Source: an uncultured Halomonas sp. (GTDB taxonomy: Bacteria > Pseudomonadota > Gammaproteobacteria > Pseudomonadales > Halomonadaceae). Taken from it: 64,000 bases of DNA. The notes under the pieces were generated by a model that saw nothing but the letters and a program-made list of their open reading frames with translations, had not been told where the DNA came from and made no database searches. Position numbers and translations under genes: made by a program. Shown in pieces: positions 1 through 8,906 of this stretch (the stretch's first letter is position 1; every line of letters begins with the position of its first letter). The stretch is from contig NZ_CANMTQ010000002.1 in the NCBI RefSeq assembly GCF_947500835.1, forward strand, positions 186,001 to 250,000, in the 5' to 3' direction.

Positions 1-492
1 GCTAGGGAATGGCAGGTGATAGACCGGGCCGGGCAGAGTGCCCATGCGATCTTTGTAGGGCTTGACCTTACCGTTGAGATTCAAGGCCGCCAAGGTACGG
101 CCGTGAAAACCATCATCGAAAGCAATCACCGCCTGGCGACCGGTGGCGACACGGGCCACCTTGAGGGCGTTTTCGGTAGCCTCGGCGCCACAGTTGGTCA
201 GCATGCAGGCGAGCGAATAAGAGACTGGCACGAAGGCATCCAGCGCGTTCACCACGTCCAGGTAACCGCGATGAGGCAAGGCATTGAAAGCGGAATGCAT
301 CAGGGTATCGACCTGAGCCTTGACCGCCTCGGTGATGGCCGGATGGCAGTGTCCCAGGTTGAGTACACCAATGCCGCCGACGAAGTCGATGTAGTGCCTG
401 CACTGCTCGTCCCAGACCTCGGCATTGCGACCGCGCTCTATCACTAGCGGATGAACGATACCCAGCGAATCACTGACATGCGGAAGATCCAT
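1..492 (-). CDS. class III aminotransferase, GabT-like (partial, N-terminal part)
   Basis: The N-terminal 164 residues of a PLP-dependent class III aminotransferase; the gene continues past the left edge. The protein starts MDLPHVSDSLGIVHPLVIER, then shows the family's VGGIGVLNLGHCHP stretch, and later NCGAEATENALKVAR, which matches the NSGAEATENAVKLAR phosphate-cup motif of 4-aminobutyrate aminotransferases. The ATG at 492 has an AGGAA-type ribosome site a few bases upstream. The catalytic lysine lies outside the window. It is divergent from the TAXI binding protein across 305 bp. GabT-like activity (amino-group transfer from 4-aminobutyrate or another omega-amino acid to 2-oxoglutarate) is likely from the motifs, but the exact amino donor cannot be told. 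Confidence 0.85.
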   Translation of the reverse strand, partial: MDLPHVSDSLGIVHPLVIERGRNAEVWDEQCRHYIDFVGGIGVLNLGHCHPAITEAVKAQVDTLMHSAFNALPHRGYLDVVNALDAFVPVSYSLACMLTNCGAEATENALKVARVATGRQAVIAFDDGFHGRTLAALNLNGKVKPYKDRMGTLPGPVYHLPFPS

Positions 493-797
493 GGCGAATT
501 CCTGCTATTCCATTGAACGAGAGCGATAACAAGATAAGAACAGACCGCCAGAGGCATCTCAAACGAAAAAAATCTCGCCATTCATTCCAAAAGCTATTGA
601 ACGATCTCAACAGAATTTGACCATCATGGCTCATTCACCCATCGCTCTATGAATGCCGAGAATGGAATGATTCCGATAATTCTTTTGCAATCCTCTTCGT
701 AGTAAAGGCAATATCGTGTCTAAATTAATAATGTTGCACAATGTCCTTTCGATATCGCCTCCGACTGACAAGAATCACTAATGACAGGAAGGCCCTT
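493..797. promoter_or_regulatory. divergent intergenic region
   Basis: About 305 bp between the divergent aminotransferase and TAXI binding-protein genes, so it should hold both promoters. It is AT-rich near 515-760. An 11-bp palindrome, GGAATGATTCC, sits at 664-674 and could be an operator. No further gene or RNA is seen. Confidence 0.4.
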
Positions 798-1796
798 ATG
801 AAACTCATGACACCTCTAGTGGCTACCATCGTAGCCAGTACGCTTCTCAGCGCCTGTAGCGAATCGGGCTCCAGCCAGCCCAATATCGCCATCGGCCCAC
901 CGGCCAGTACGACGCAGCAGGTCTCGCGGCTGATTCTCGAAGCTTATGGCATTGGGGAAGATGACTACAGTGCCTACCAAGAGGGCTTTGGCGCCGCTCT
1001 AGATGGTGTACAAGACGGCAACATTGATATTTCCATTGGTATTTTAGGGCTTCCTTCCGGGAGCATCGAGAATCTTCAGGCCGCGGCGGGTGACGCACGT
1101 ATGATCGGCCTAAGTGACGAGGCGGTGGAGTACATCGAAGAACGCAGCGACTATCGCCGCTTCTCGATACCGAAGGATAGCTATGACTTCCTCGACGAGG
1201 ACGTGACAACGGTGACGGCCTACGCCGTGCTGGTGGGTAATACTCACAGTATCAACGAGGAACTCGGCTATGAGCTTGCTCGCCTGATGCATGAGAAAGC
1301 CGAAGAGAACACTCATGCTCAGTCTTCTTTCATGACGCTTGAGAACGCGCTGAACGGTTCGGAAGGAATCCCCATTCATCCTGGCGCCAAGCGCTACTAC
1401 GAAGAGCAGGGCCTGACGGTCGACAACTCTGTCGCCGAGTTGGATATTAAGCAAGAAAAATCTGAATTCATCCTCGGTACCGGTAGTCAGGGGGGAACCT
1501 ACTATCCGCTGGGCGGCGAGATGGCCACCATCTGGAACAACTATCTGGACGATGCCAACTTCACCAACATCGAGACCGGCGCCTCGATCGAGAATCTCGT
1601 CAGCATTCGTGACGACAAGATGGATTTGGGCATGACGGTACATGCGCCGGCCAAGGACGCCATCGAAGGCAGCGGCGAGTTTGAAAGTGGAACCATCGAT
1701 AATGTCGCCTTCATTGGCCACATCTATCCTGAGATCATTCAAATCGTGACCCGCGATGCCAGTGGCATCACTTCCTTGGACGATATTGCCAACTAA
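798..1796 (+). CDS. TAXI-family TRAP solute-binding lipoprotein, circularly permuted
   Basis: Periplasmic substrate receptor of a TAXI-type TRAP transporter, 332 aa. The ATG at 798 follows GGAAGG and begins a lipoprotein signal with lipobox LSAC and Cys20; an in-frame ATG at 741 would bury this signal. The domain order is reversed relative to the family. Residues about 30-212 carry what is normally the C-terminal half (IAIGPPASTTQQ, then DEDVTTVTAYAVLV, then IPIHPGAKRYYEEQGL). Residues about 222-332 carry what is normally the N-terminal half (FILGTGSQGGTYYPLGGE, TGASIENL, then YPEIIQIVTRDASG, ending SLDDIAN). In usual members the SLxDL segment runs directly into the GPPxS segment, so the protein looks like a clean circular permutation. 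A fused TRAP permease follows. The substrate is unknown. Confidence 0.85.
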   Translation: MKLMTPLVATIVASTLLSACSESGSSQPNIAIGPPASTTQQVSRLILEAYGIGEDDYSAYQEGFGAALDGVQDGNIDISIGILGLPSGSIENLQAAAGDARMIGLSDEAVEYIEERSDYRRFSIPKDSYDFLDEDVTTVTAYAVLVGNTHSINEELGYELARLMHEKAEENTHAQSSFMTLENALNGSEGIPIHPGAKRYYEEQGLTVDNSVAELDIKQEKSEFILGTGSQGGTYYPLGGEMATIWNNYLDDANFTNIETGASIENLVSIRDDKMDLGMTVHAPAKDAIEGSGEFESGTIDNVAFIGHIYPEIIQIVTRDASGITSLDDIAN

Positions 1797-1859
1797 TCAT
1801 CTTCGTCTAGCGGGGGCACTATCTCGCCCTCGCTGGCCTATTACCGAGGACGCTTCGCC

Positions 1860-1953
1860 ATGGTAAAAAAAAAGTCCTGTCGATAGCCAAGCGGTACTTG
1901 AGAAGTACGACCGTGAATCCAGCGTAAGACCGTTCCTAGGCAAATGGGGCTGG
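1860..1953 (+). other. out-of-frame 5' coding segment of the TRAP permease (A9 frameshift)
   Basis: An ATG at 1860, preceded by GAGGA, opens a frame that ends after eight codons at a TAG. The run of nine A at 1865-1873 causes this. Removing one A gives MVKKSPVDSQAVLEKYDRES and then reads straight into the permease frame, matching the cytoplasmic N-terminus expected of fused TRAP permeases. This is a natural frameshift, a slippery site or a sequencing error. Confidence 0.75.
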
Positions 1954-3819
1954 ATGCTGACCCTGATGGGTGTCGCCCTTTCCAGCTTTCACCTCTACAC
2001 CGGATACTTCGGTACGCTTCCGTCGCAGAAACAAGGCGCCGTACACCTCGGACTTGCACTGGGCATGATCTTTCTGCTGTTCCCGGCGCGTCACTCCCGG
2101 GTACCTCGCCGAGGTGTACCTTGGTATGACGTATTATTCGCCTTCCTCGCTACCTTTGCCGCCTACTATAAAATCCTTTTCTATCAAGAAGTACTGCAGA
2201 GCCGGGTTACCGGGTACTCCACATTAGACCTGATAGTAGCGGCGCTCGGTGTGCTGTTCGTACTGGAAGCCACGAGACGCACCGTCGGCCTGCCCATTGT
2301 AATCGTCGCTACTCTGGCCATCGCCTATGCGCTGCTCGGCAGGCACATCCCCACCACGCTGCTGTCGCATCCGGGTTTCGCGTTCACGGACATCACTCCT
2401 TATTTGTGGTTTCGCGAGAGCGGGGTTTTCGGCACGCCGCTGCAGATCTCCGCCAAGTTCATCTTCCTGTTCCTGTTCTTCGGCGTCGTCTTGATACAGA
2501 CCGGGGTCGGCCGCTTCTTCAACGACCTCGCCTTCGCCGCCACCGGTCGCTTCACCGGGGGAACGGCAAAGGCGGCGGTGATCGCCAGCTCCTTGCAGGG
2601 CATGATCTCGGGCAGTTCGGTGGGCAACACCGTGGCCTCGGGCTCCTTTACCATTCCTATGATGAAGAACGCCGGCTTCCGCCCCGAGGTAGCGGCGGCC
2701 ACCGAGGCTTCGGCATCCACCGGCGGTCAGATCATGCCGCCGCTGATGGGGGCGGCCGCCTTCATCATGGTCGAGTACGTGGGCGTCTCCTATAGCGAGA
2801 TCATGTTCGCGGCACTGATTCCGGCGCTGATGTACTTCAGCGGCATCTTCATCGGCGTTCACTTCGAGGCCAAGCGTAGCCGAATCCTCGGGATTCCCAA
2901 GGAGCGGCTGCCCAGCATGCGCACGCTGCTGCTGACCAAGGGCTATATGCTGCTGCCCCTGGTGGTGATCGTGACCACGATCAGCGCCGGCTTCACCGCA
3001 CAGCGCGCCGCGCTGCTGGGCATCGCCGCCGCGGTCGTCGTCAGCATGGTGCGCAAGGAAACGCGGCTCTCCTTCAGCGGGGCGCTTCGACTACTGGATC
3101 AAGGCGCGCGTGTCGCGCTGCCCGTGATCGCCGCCGTGGCCACGGCGGGTATCATCGCGGGAGTGGTCGGCATGACCGGCCTCGGCGCCAAGTTCGCCGC
3201 CGGCATCATCAGCCTCGCCGGCGGCGTCCTGATCCTGGCGCTGATCTTCACCATGCTGGCCTGCATCGTGCTAGGCATGGGCCTGCCGACCACCGCCAAC
3301 TATGTGGTCACCGCGACGATCGCCGCACCGGCACTGATCAACGAGTTCGGCCTGGCGCCGATGGCGGTGCACTTGTTCGTGTTTTACTTCGGCATCGTGG
3401 CGGATATCACGCCACCGGTGTGTCTCGCGGCCTATGCCGGTGCCGGTATCGCCCAGGCCAACCCAATGAAGACGGGCGTGACGGCGTTGAGGTTAGCTAT
3501 CGCTGCTTTCATTATTCCCTACGCGCTGATCTATAATCCGGCTCTAGTGCTGGTCGATCCAAGCCCGTTGAGTCTCACCGTCTCGGTGCTACTTCTATTA
3601 TTGGGGCTGGTTGGCGTAAGCGCTGCACTGATGGGGCATTTCCTGCGCGACACTCGGCTCTGGGAGCGCACGGTCCTACTGGCCTCGGGTCTAGCCATGG
3701 TTGCTCCAGGGCCAATCACCGGCGCCCTGGGCCTGGCCGGGCTAGTGCTGATTGGATGGATTCAATCTCGCCGCCCCCAAGAAGCCGCATTAGTAAATAT
3801 AGGCTCACCATCTAAATGA
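1954..3819 (+). CDS. TRAP transporter fused permease (4TM + 12TM)
   Basis: Inner-membrane permease of a TAXI-TRAP transporter, in which the small (DctQ-like) and large (DctM-like) subunits form one chain. The open frame gives 621 aa. With the upstream segment from 1860 restored it would be about 652 aa, which suits the family. It has many hydrophobic segments, with the conserved DctM stretches GMISGSSVGNTVASG, STGGQIMPPLMGAAAFIM and GMGLPTTANYVVT. The gene lies 157 bp after the permuted TAXI receptor, the usual pairing for an ion-driven, binding-protein-dependent importer. Translation from ATG 1954 would start at the edge of the first membrane segment, so either frameshifting at the A9 run or internal initiation is needed. 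Confidence 0.88.
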   Translation: MLTLMGVALSSFHLYTGYFGTLPSQKQGAVHLGLALGMIFLLFPARHSRVPRRGVPWYDVLFAFLATFAAYYKILFYQEVLQSRVTGYSTLDLIVAALGVLFVLEATRRTVGLPIVIVATLAIAYALLGRHIPTTLLSHPGFAFTDITPYLWFRESGVFGTPLQISAKFIFLFLFFGVVLIQTGVGRFFNDLAFAATGRFTGGTAKAAVIASSLQGMISGSSVGNTVASGSFTIPMMKNAGFRPEVAAATEASASTGGQIMPPLMGAAAFIMVEYVGVSYSEIMFAALIPALMYFSGIFIGVHFEAKRSRILGIPKERLPSMRTLLLTKGYMLLPLVVIVTTISAGFTAQRAALLGIAAAVVVSMVRKETRLSFSGALRLLDQGARVALPVIAAVATAGIIAGVVGMTGLGAKFAAGIISLAGGVLILALIFTMLACIVLGMGLPTTANYVVTATIAAPALINEFGLAPMAVHLFVFYFGIVADITPPVCLAAYAGAGIAQANPMKTGVTALRLAIAAFIIPYALIYNPALVLVDPSPLSLTVSVLLLLLGLVGVSAALMGHFLRDTRLWERTVLLASGLAMVAPGPITGALGLAGLVLIGWIQSRRPQEAALVNIGSPSK

Positions 3820-3823
3820 GATC

Positions 3824-3846
3824 TCGCCGGGACGGATATCCGGCGA
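3824..3846. terminator. hairpin between convergent genes
   Basis: TCGCCGG (3824-3830) pairs with CCGGCGA (3840-3846) around a 9-nt loop, between the converging permease and LysR genes. No clear U-run follows, so termination is only likely. Confidence 0.4.
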
Positions 3847-3847
3847 C

Positions 3848-4807
3848 TCATGAGCTCATAAGCTTCTCTTGTGCCGCTGACAAGCTAGTCGAACATCCCT
3901 CCTCAGGCGTCGCGGGTGGTGTCTCGAGATGCTCGAGAATCCATTCGATGAAGCCCTTCACCTTGGCCACTTCCGCCTTGTGTTCGGGGTAGGCTAGATA
4001 GTAGGCGTCACGGCTGGTCAATGAAAACTGCCATGGAATGACGAGCTGACCCGCCGACAGCTCCTCCTCGGCCAGAAAGCGCGGTACCAGCGCCACACCA
4101 CAGCCTGCTCGGGCGGCTCGCAGCGCCATATAGAAAGTATCGAAGCGCGGTCCGTGGTAGCTGTGCTCGGTATAAACGTCCTGGGCTTCGAACCAACGGT
4201 GCCAGGCATCGAGACGCGTCGCGCTTTGCAGCAGCACCAGCCGGGTCAATTCCAGAGGATGACCGATGCCCGAGGCGGGAATGATCGACGGCGCGCATAC
4301 CGTCACCATTTCCTCATCGAACAGCTTGTGACACTCCAGATTGGGCCAGGCCCCGTGACCGAAGAAGAAGGCCACATCGACACGCTCCTTCTCCAGATCG
4401 AAGGGCTCCACGCGATTGGCGATGCTGAGATAGACATTAGGATGACGGAAACGAAAACCGTTGAGGCGGGGTATCAGCCAGCGTGCGCCGAAGGTCGGCA
4501 GGGTGGTCACATTGAGTACCTCGCTCTGACCACCGTAGGACTGCATGTAGCGCGTTGACATCTCCACCCAGGCCAGGATCTTGCGCACTTCGGAAAGGTA
4601 TAGCGAGCCCTCCGGCGTGACCTGAAGCCGCTTGCGTACACGACGAAACAACGGGTGCTGAAGCACCGATTCGAGCTGGGCGACCTGCTTGCTGACTGCG
4701 CTTTGGGTCAGATTCAGCTCATCTGCGGCGCGGGTGAAGCTGAGATGCCGGGCCGAGGCCTCGAAACACTGCATCGAGGTCAGTGTCGGCAAGTGTGGAC
4801 GACCCAT
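3848..4807 (-). CDS. LysR-family regulator, AmaR/GcvA-like
   Basis: A LysR-type transcription factor of 319 aa. The N-terminal winged-helix domain has the helix-turn-helix LSFTRAADELNLTQSAVSKQ (about residues 23-42), followed by an effector-binding domain with GcvA-like features (TLPTFGARWLIPRLNGF). The ATG at 4807 is preferred over one at 4903: it begins MGRPHLPTLTSMQCFEA, the usual family N-terminus, and follows AGAGGTG. It is divergent from the ALDH7 gene amaB, an arrangement like amaR-amaB of Pseudomonas, so it probably controls this cluster in response to a lysine or pipecolate intermediate. That role is inferred from position. Confidence 0.85.
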   Translation of the reverse strand: MGRPHLPTLTSMQCFEASARHLSFTRAADELNLTQSAVSKQVAQLESVLQHPLFRRVRKRLQVTPEGSLYLSEVRKILAWVEMSTRYMQSYGGQSEVLNVTTLPTFGARWLIPRLNGFRFRHPNVYLSIANRVEPFDLEKERVDVAFFFGHGAWPNLECHKLFDEEMVTVCAPSIIPASGIGHPLELTRLVLLQSATRLDAWHRWFEAQDVYTEHSYHGPRFDTFYMALRAARAGCGVALVPRFLAEEELSAGQLVIPWQFSLTSRDAYYLAYPEHKAEVAKVKGFIEWILEHLETPPATPEEGCSTSLSAAQEKLMSS

Positions 4808-4931
4808 CGCTGCACCTCTCGACAAGAAAAAAGGGAATGATCTCCATATAAAACATCTCTTGAGACTAGTTAAACCTCGTAGAGATACTGCCAGTACTTC
4901 CAATTCCCGAACAAGACCAGTAGGAGAAAGA
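4808..4931. promoter_or_regulatory. amaR-like/amaB divergent promoter region
   Basis: 124 bp separating the LysR regulator from amaB. It contains an imperfect dyad (ATCTC near 4855, GAGAT near 4883) of the size LysR regulators bind. Assignment as the operator is inference. Confidence 0.35.
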
Positions 4932-6425
4932 ATGATCGATACTATTATGCAGCGCCTTGGTGTCGCTACTGAGCAGTATCAGCAGGGCGATCTCGAAGTG
5001 ACCACTCCTATTGATGGCAGCGTCATTGGCAAGGTAGCCATGGAAGACGCCTCTGCAGTCGATGCCCGCATCGCCAAGGCCGTGCAGGCCTTCGAGCAAT
5101 GGCGCCGAGTGCCGGCGCCACGCCGCGGTGAGCTGGTACGCCTGTTCGGCGAGCAGCTGCGTCGCCATAAGGACGACCTGGGCGCTTTGGTCACGCACGA
5201 GTGCGGCAAAATCCTGCCGGAGGGCCAGGGTGAAGTGCAGGAGATGATCGACATATGCGATCTGGCCGTCGGTCAGTCGCGGCAGCTGTTCGGCCTGACC
5301 ATCGCCTCCGAGCGCCCGGGGCATCACATGCGCGAAACCTGGCACCCCCTCGGCCCGGTCGGCCTGATCACCGCTTTCAACTTCCCGGTGGCGCCCTGGG
5401 CCTGGAACGCCGCCCTAGCACTGGTGTGCGGCAACAGCTTGATTTGGAAGCCTTCTGAGAAGACCCCGCTCACCGCCCTTGCCTGCCAGGCGCTGCTGGA
5501 GCGCGCCATGGCGGAATTCGGTGACGAGGCCCCCGAGAACCTGAGCCAGGTGATCATCGGCGATCGCGCGGCGGGCGAACGCCTGGCGGACGATCCCCGA
5601 ATCCCCCTGCTCAGCGCCACCGGCAGCACCCGTATGGGTCGCGCCGTGGGCCCCCGGGTCGCCGCACGCTTCGGGCGCAGCATCCTCGAACTGGGCGGCA
5701 ACAACGCCATGATCCTGGCCCCCAGCGCCGACCTGGATCTGGCGGTGCGCGCTATCCTGTTCTCGGCAGTAGGCACCGCCGGGCAGCGCTGCACCAGCCT
5801 GCGCCGGCTGATCGTTCATGAGTCCGTCAAGGATGAGGTAGTCGAACGCCTCAAGAAAGCCTATAGCGGCGTCTCCATTGGCGATCCCCTACAGGGGAAT
5901 CTGGTCGGGCCACTGATCGACAGCCAGGCCTTCGAGCAGATGCAGTCGGCGCTCGGCAAGGCCAAGGAACAGGGTGCACGGGTGTTCGGTGGCGAACGTC
6001 AGCAGGTCGATAAGTGCGAAGAGGGCTACTACGTCAGCCCCTCCATCGTCGAAGTCGACCAGCAGGACGAACTGGTCAAGAGCGAAACCTTCGCTCCGAT
6101 CCTTTACGTCATGAGCTATCGCGAGTTCGATGAAGCCATGGCGCTGCACAACGATGTGCCCCAAGGGTTGTCGTCCTGCATCTTCACCTGCGACGTGCGC
6201 GAGGCGGAGATGTTCACCTCGGATGTGGGCAGCGACTGCGGCATCGCCAACGTCAACATCGGCCCCAGCGGCGCCGAAATCGGCGGCGCCTTCGGTGGCG
6301 AGAAGGAAACCGGCGGCGGCCGCGAATCCGGCTCGGACGTGTGGAAGAGCTACATGCGTCGCCAGACCAACACCGTCAACTACTCCCGCGAGCTGCCACT
6401 GGCCCAGGGGATCAAGTTCGATTGA
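4932..6425 (+). CDS. amaB: ALDH7-type aldehyde dehydrogenase, AmaB (L-2-aminoadipate semialdehyde / piperideine-6-carboxylate dehydrogenase)
   Basis: NAD-dependent aldehyde dehydrogenase of 497 aa, cytosolic. It is expected to oxidise 2-aminoadipate 6-semialdehyde, in equilibrium with piperideine-6-carboxylate, to 2-aminoadipate. ALDH motifs are intact: TAFNFPVAPWAWN, KPSEKTPLTA, SATGSTRMGR, general-base Glu253 in LELGGNN and nucleophile Cys287 in GQRCTSLRR. The C-terminal GGAFGGEKETGGGRESGSD stretch is typical of the ALDH7/antiquitin group. AGGAGA stands just before the ATG at 4932. It lies upstream of a fused hydroxylysine kinase-phospholyase-like gene and, further on, amaA and dpkA; all three routes would deliver the AmaB substrate. 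Family assignment is strong, substrate follows from family and context. Confidence 0.88.
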   Translation: MIDTIMQRLGVATEQYQQGDLEVTTPIDGSVIGKVAMEDASAVDARIAKAVQAFEQWRRVPAPRRGELVRLFGEQLRRHKDDLGALVTHECGKILPEGQGEVQEMIDICDLAVGQSRQLFGLTIASERPGHHMRETWHPLGPVGLITAFNFPVAPWAWNAALALVCGNSLIWKPSEKTPLTALACQALLERAMAEFGDEAPENLSQVIIGDRAAGERLADDPRIPLLSATGSTRMGRAVGPRVAARFGRSILELGGNNAMILAPSADLDLAVRAILFSAVGTAGQRCTSLRRLIVHESVKDEVVERLKKAYSGVSIGDPLQGNLVGPLIDSQAFEQMQSALGKAKEQGARVFGGERQQVDKCEEGYYVSPSIVEVDQQDELVKSETFAPILYVMSYREFDEAMALHNDVPQGLSSCIFTCDVREAEMFTSDVGSDCGIANVNIGPSGAEIGGAFGGEKETGGGRESGSDVWKSYMRRQTNTVNYSRELPLAQGIKFD

Positions 6426-6484
6426 GCAGACGAGGGCGGCTTCCAGGAGCCGCCCCATACACGCGTTTGTAAGGGGATATCCTC

Positions 6485-8797
6485 ATGCCGTCCAGTCCTC
6501 AATCCACCACGATTGCCCAAGCGATAGAGCGCGCCTACGGCCTCCGGAGAGACCTTGAGCGGCTCGATGGCTATGCGGATCTCAACTTCCGCCTGACGCT
6601 CGCGAACGGCGAGTCGCTGATCGTGAAGCTGAGCCAGGCGCCGGGAACCGTTGCCGAAGCCGAGTTGATGGCGGCTCTGGAGGAGCATGACCTGGGAGGA
6701 ATCGAGATTCCGCGCCACCGGCGCGACCGCGATGGCCGCCTGAGCGTGCCTGTCAGCCTCGACGGCGAGACTTGGCAGCTACGTCTCATGAGCTTTATTC
6801 CAGGCAGTCTCTGGGCCGAAAGCATGGCGCCCAGCGAAGCCCAGTTGTTCATCACCGGCGAGTGCCTGGCCCGTTTGGATCTGGCCCTGCAGGACATGCA
6901 TTGGCCCAAGGGGCCGAGCCATGACTGGGATTTGTCTCAATACAAGCGCCTGCCAGAACGCCCCGAGACGAACGCCCTGGAACCCGGCATGAGTGAATTG
7001 ATGACGGCTTGCATCGAGTTCGTCAAGGCGCGCGAGGACAAGCTACCCACTCAACTAATCCACAACGATGCCAACGACTACAACCTGTTCCTCAAGGCGC
7101 CGGATAGCGAGTATCCAAGCGGGCTGATCGACTTCGGTGATGCTTGTCACGCTTTCACCGTCAACGAACTCGCCGTCGCCGCCGTCTACCTGACCGACCG
7201 CTGTCCCGACCGCCTGGAGGCCCTCAAGCAACTCACCCTGGGCTATCACAGCGTCCGACCGTTGGCGGTGGTGGAGCTCGAATGCCTGCCACGCCTCATA
7301 CTGTTGCGTATCTTATTGAGCCGGCTGAACTACCTGAAGGCCATCGATGATGGTCGCGACGACCCCTACGTGGCGATCTCCCAGGCGCAGCTCCTGACCC
7401 AATGGCATGTCTTCGCGACGCTCTCCCCGGAGGTCATGGCGGAAGAACTAGTCGCCGCTTGCCTGACCGACAACGACTCCCCCGAATCCAGTCGATACGA
7501 CGCCTGCGCGGGGCGCAACAGCATCGGTGCTTTGCTCCAGGCCCGCCGTCGGATGCTCTCGCCGACCCTGAGCCATGCCTATCGTCATCCGCTCAAGATC
7601 GTGCGTGGCGACATGGCCCATCTGATCGCCGAGGACGGTCGGCGCTATCTGGATCTGGTCAACAACGTCTGTCACGTCGGCCACGCCAATCCTCGCGTCG
7701 TCGAGGCCGGCGCCCGACAGATGGCAGAGCTGAACACCAACACGCGCTACCTGCACGACACCATCGTTGCCTACTCCGAGCGCCTGCTCGCGACCCTGCC
7801 GGACCATCTGGAAGTGGTGTTCCTGGTCAACTCCGGCAGCGAGGCCAACGATCTTGCACTGCGCCTGGCGCGTCAATATACCGGGCGTCACGACGTGGCG
7901 GTGATCGATCACGCCTATCACGGCCACCTGTCAAGCATGATCGATATCAGCCCCTACAAGCATGACGGTCCCGGCGGAAAGGGAACGCCGGATCATGTGA
8001 TCAAGCTGCCCTTCCCGGATACCTATCGTGGCCGCTATCGCGGCGACGATGCCGCGCAGCGATACTTGGAAGATGCGCTGGCGACTCTCGACGCTGCCCG
8101 GGAGACCCCCGCGGCTTTCTTCGCCGAGAGTTTCGCCGGAGTCGGCGGTCAGTGGATATGGCCGAGCCGCTACATCGAGGGCATCACTCAGACCCTGCGA
8201 GAACGCGGCACCGTCTACATCGCCGACGAGGTGCAGGTCGGCTTCGGGCGTGCCGGCAGCAGTTTCTGGGCCTTCGAGCAGTACGCCGTCACGCCGGACA
8301 TCGTCACCCTGGGCAAGCCCATGGGCAACGGTCACCCCATCGCGGGCGTCGTGACCACCCGCGCCATCGCCGACGCCTTCTACACCGGCATGGAGTACTT
8401 CAATACCTTCGCCGGCAATCCCGTGTCCTGCGCCATCGGCCTCGCGGTGCTGGAAGAGATCGAGACTTATGAGCTGCAGGCTCATGCTGCGTCTCTCGGG
8501 GCTGAATTGAAGTCACGTCTCGAGGTCCTGGCATCAAACTTTGCCCGGGTTGGCCAGGTGCGCGGCCAGGGCCTGTTCATCGGTGTCGAGATCATCGACT
8601 GTCCGTCCACGCTCGCCCCGGACAAGGCCACGGCGAAGCGCATCTGCCACTACCTGCGTCTCAACGGCGTTCTGCTATCCACCGACGGTCCGGACGACAA
8701 CGTGCTCAAGATCAAGCCGCCTCTAGCCATACAGCGGGAGAATGTCGACGACTTCCTGACCAAGCTCGAGGCAAGTTTCGACCTGTACTGCCATTGA
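6485..8797 (+). CDS. fused APH-type kinase and class III aminotransferase-fold enzyme (hydroxylysine kinase / phosphohydroxylysine phospholyase-like)
   Basis: A 770-aa two-domain enzyme. Residues about 1-330 form an aminoglycoside-phosphotransferase-fold kinase with catalytic loop IHNDANDYNLF (Asp195) and metal-binding LIDFGDA (Asp216). Residues about 345-770 form a PLP class III aminotransferase-fold domain with VNSGSEANDLALRLAR, IADEVQVGFGR and PLP lysine Lys611 in LGKPMGNGHP. In humans the separate HYKK and PHYKPL enzymes phosphorylate 5-hydroxylysine and then eliminate phosphate and ammonia to give 2-aminoadipate semialdehyde, the substrate of ALDH7. Here both domains are one protein directly downstream of an ALDH7 gene (59-bp gap). 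A phosphoethanolamine or other amino-alcohol substrate is the main alternative. Confidence 0.85.
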   Translation: MPSSPQSTTIAQAIERAYGLRRDLERLDGYADLNFRLTLANGESLIVKLSQAPGTVAEAELMAALEEHDLGGIEIPRHRRDRDGRLSVPVSLDGETWQLRLMSFIPGSLWAESMAPSEAQLFITGECLARLDLALQDMHWPKGPSHDWDLSQYKRLPERPETNALEPGMSELMTACIEFVKAREDKLPTQLIHNDANDYNLFLKAPDSEYPSGLIDFGDACHAFTVNELAVAAVYLTDRCPDRLEALKQLTLGYHSVRPLAVVELECLPRLILLRILLSRLNYLKAIDDGRDDPYVAISQAQLLTQWHVFATLSPEVMAEELVAACLTDNDSPESSRYDACAGRNSIGALLQARRRMLSPTLSHAYRHPLKIVRGDMAHLIAEDGRRYLDLVNNVCHVGHANPRVVEAGARQMAELNTNTRYLHDTIVAYSERLLATLPDHLEVVFLVNSGSEANDLALRLARQYTGRHDVAVIDHAYHGHLSSMIDISPYKHDGPGGKGTPDHVIKLPFPDTYRGRYRGDDAAQRYLEDALATLDAARETPAAFFAESFAGVGGQWIWPSRYIEGITQTLRERGTVYIADEVQVGFGRAGSSFWAFEQYAVTPDIVTLGKPMGNGHPIAGVVTTRAIADAFYTGMEYFNTFAGNPVSCAIGLAVLEEIETYELQAHAASLGAELKSRLEVLASNFARVGQVRGQGLFIGVEIIDCPSTLAPDKATAKRICHYLRLNGVLLSTDGPDDNVLKIKPPLAIQRENVDDFLTKLEASFDLYCH

Positions 8798-8906
8798 TTG
8801 GCACGCGTAAAAGCGAAGTTTTTTCAACTAAAAGGAGGGTGCAAGCAACGTCGCAGGATGCTGTCTTTCGGCAACAACATTTCAATAGCCATAGGATTTC
8901 ATCGCC

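Noticed and set aside
8829..8906. short GTG frame after AAAGGAGGGTG
   Set aside because: It would code about 23 residues with no recognisable feature; the strong AGGAGG-like site may be chance or a leader.
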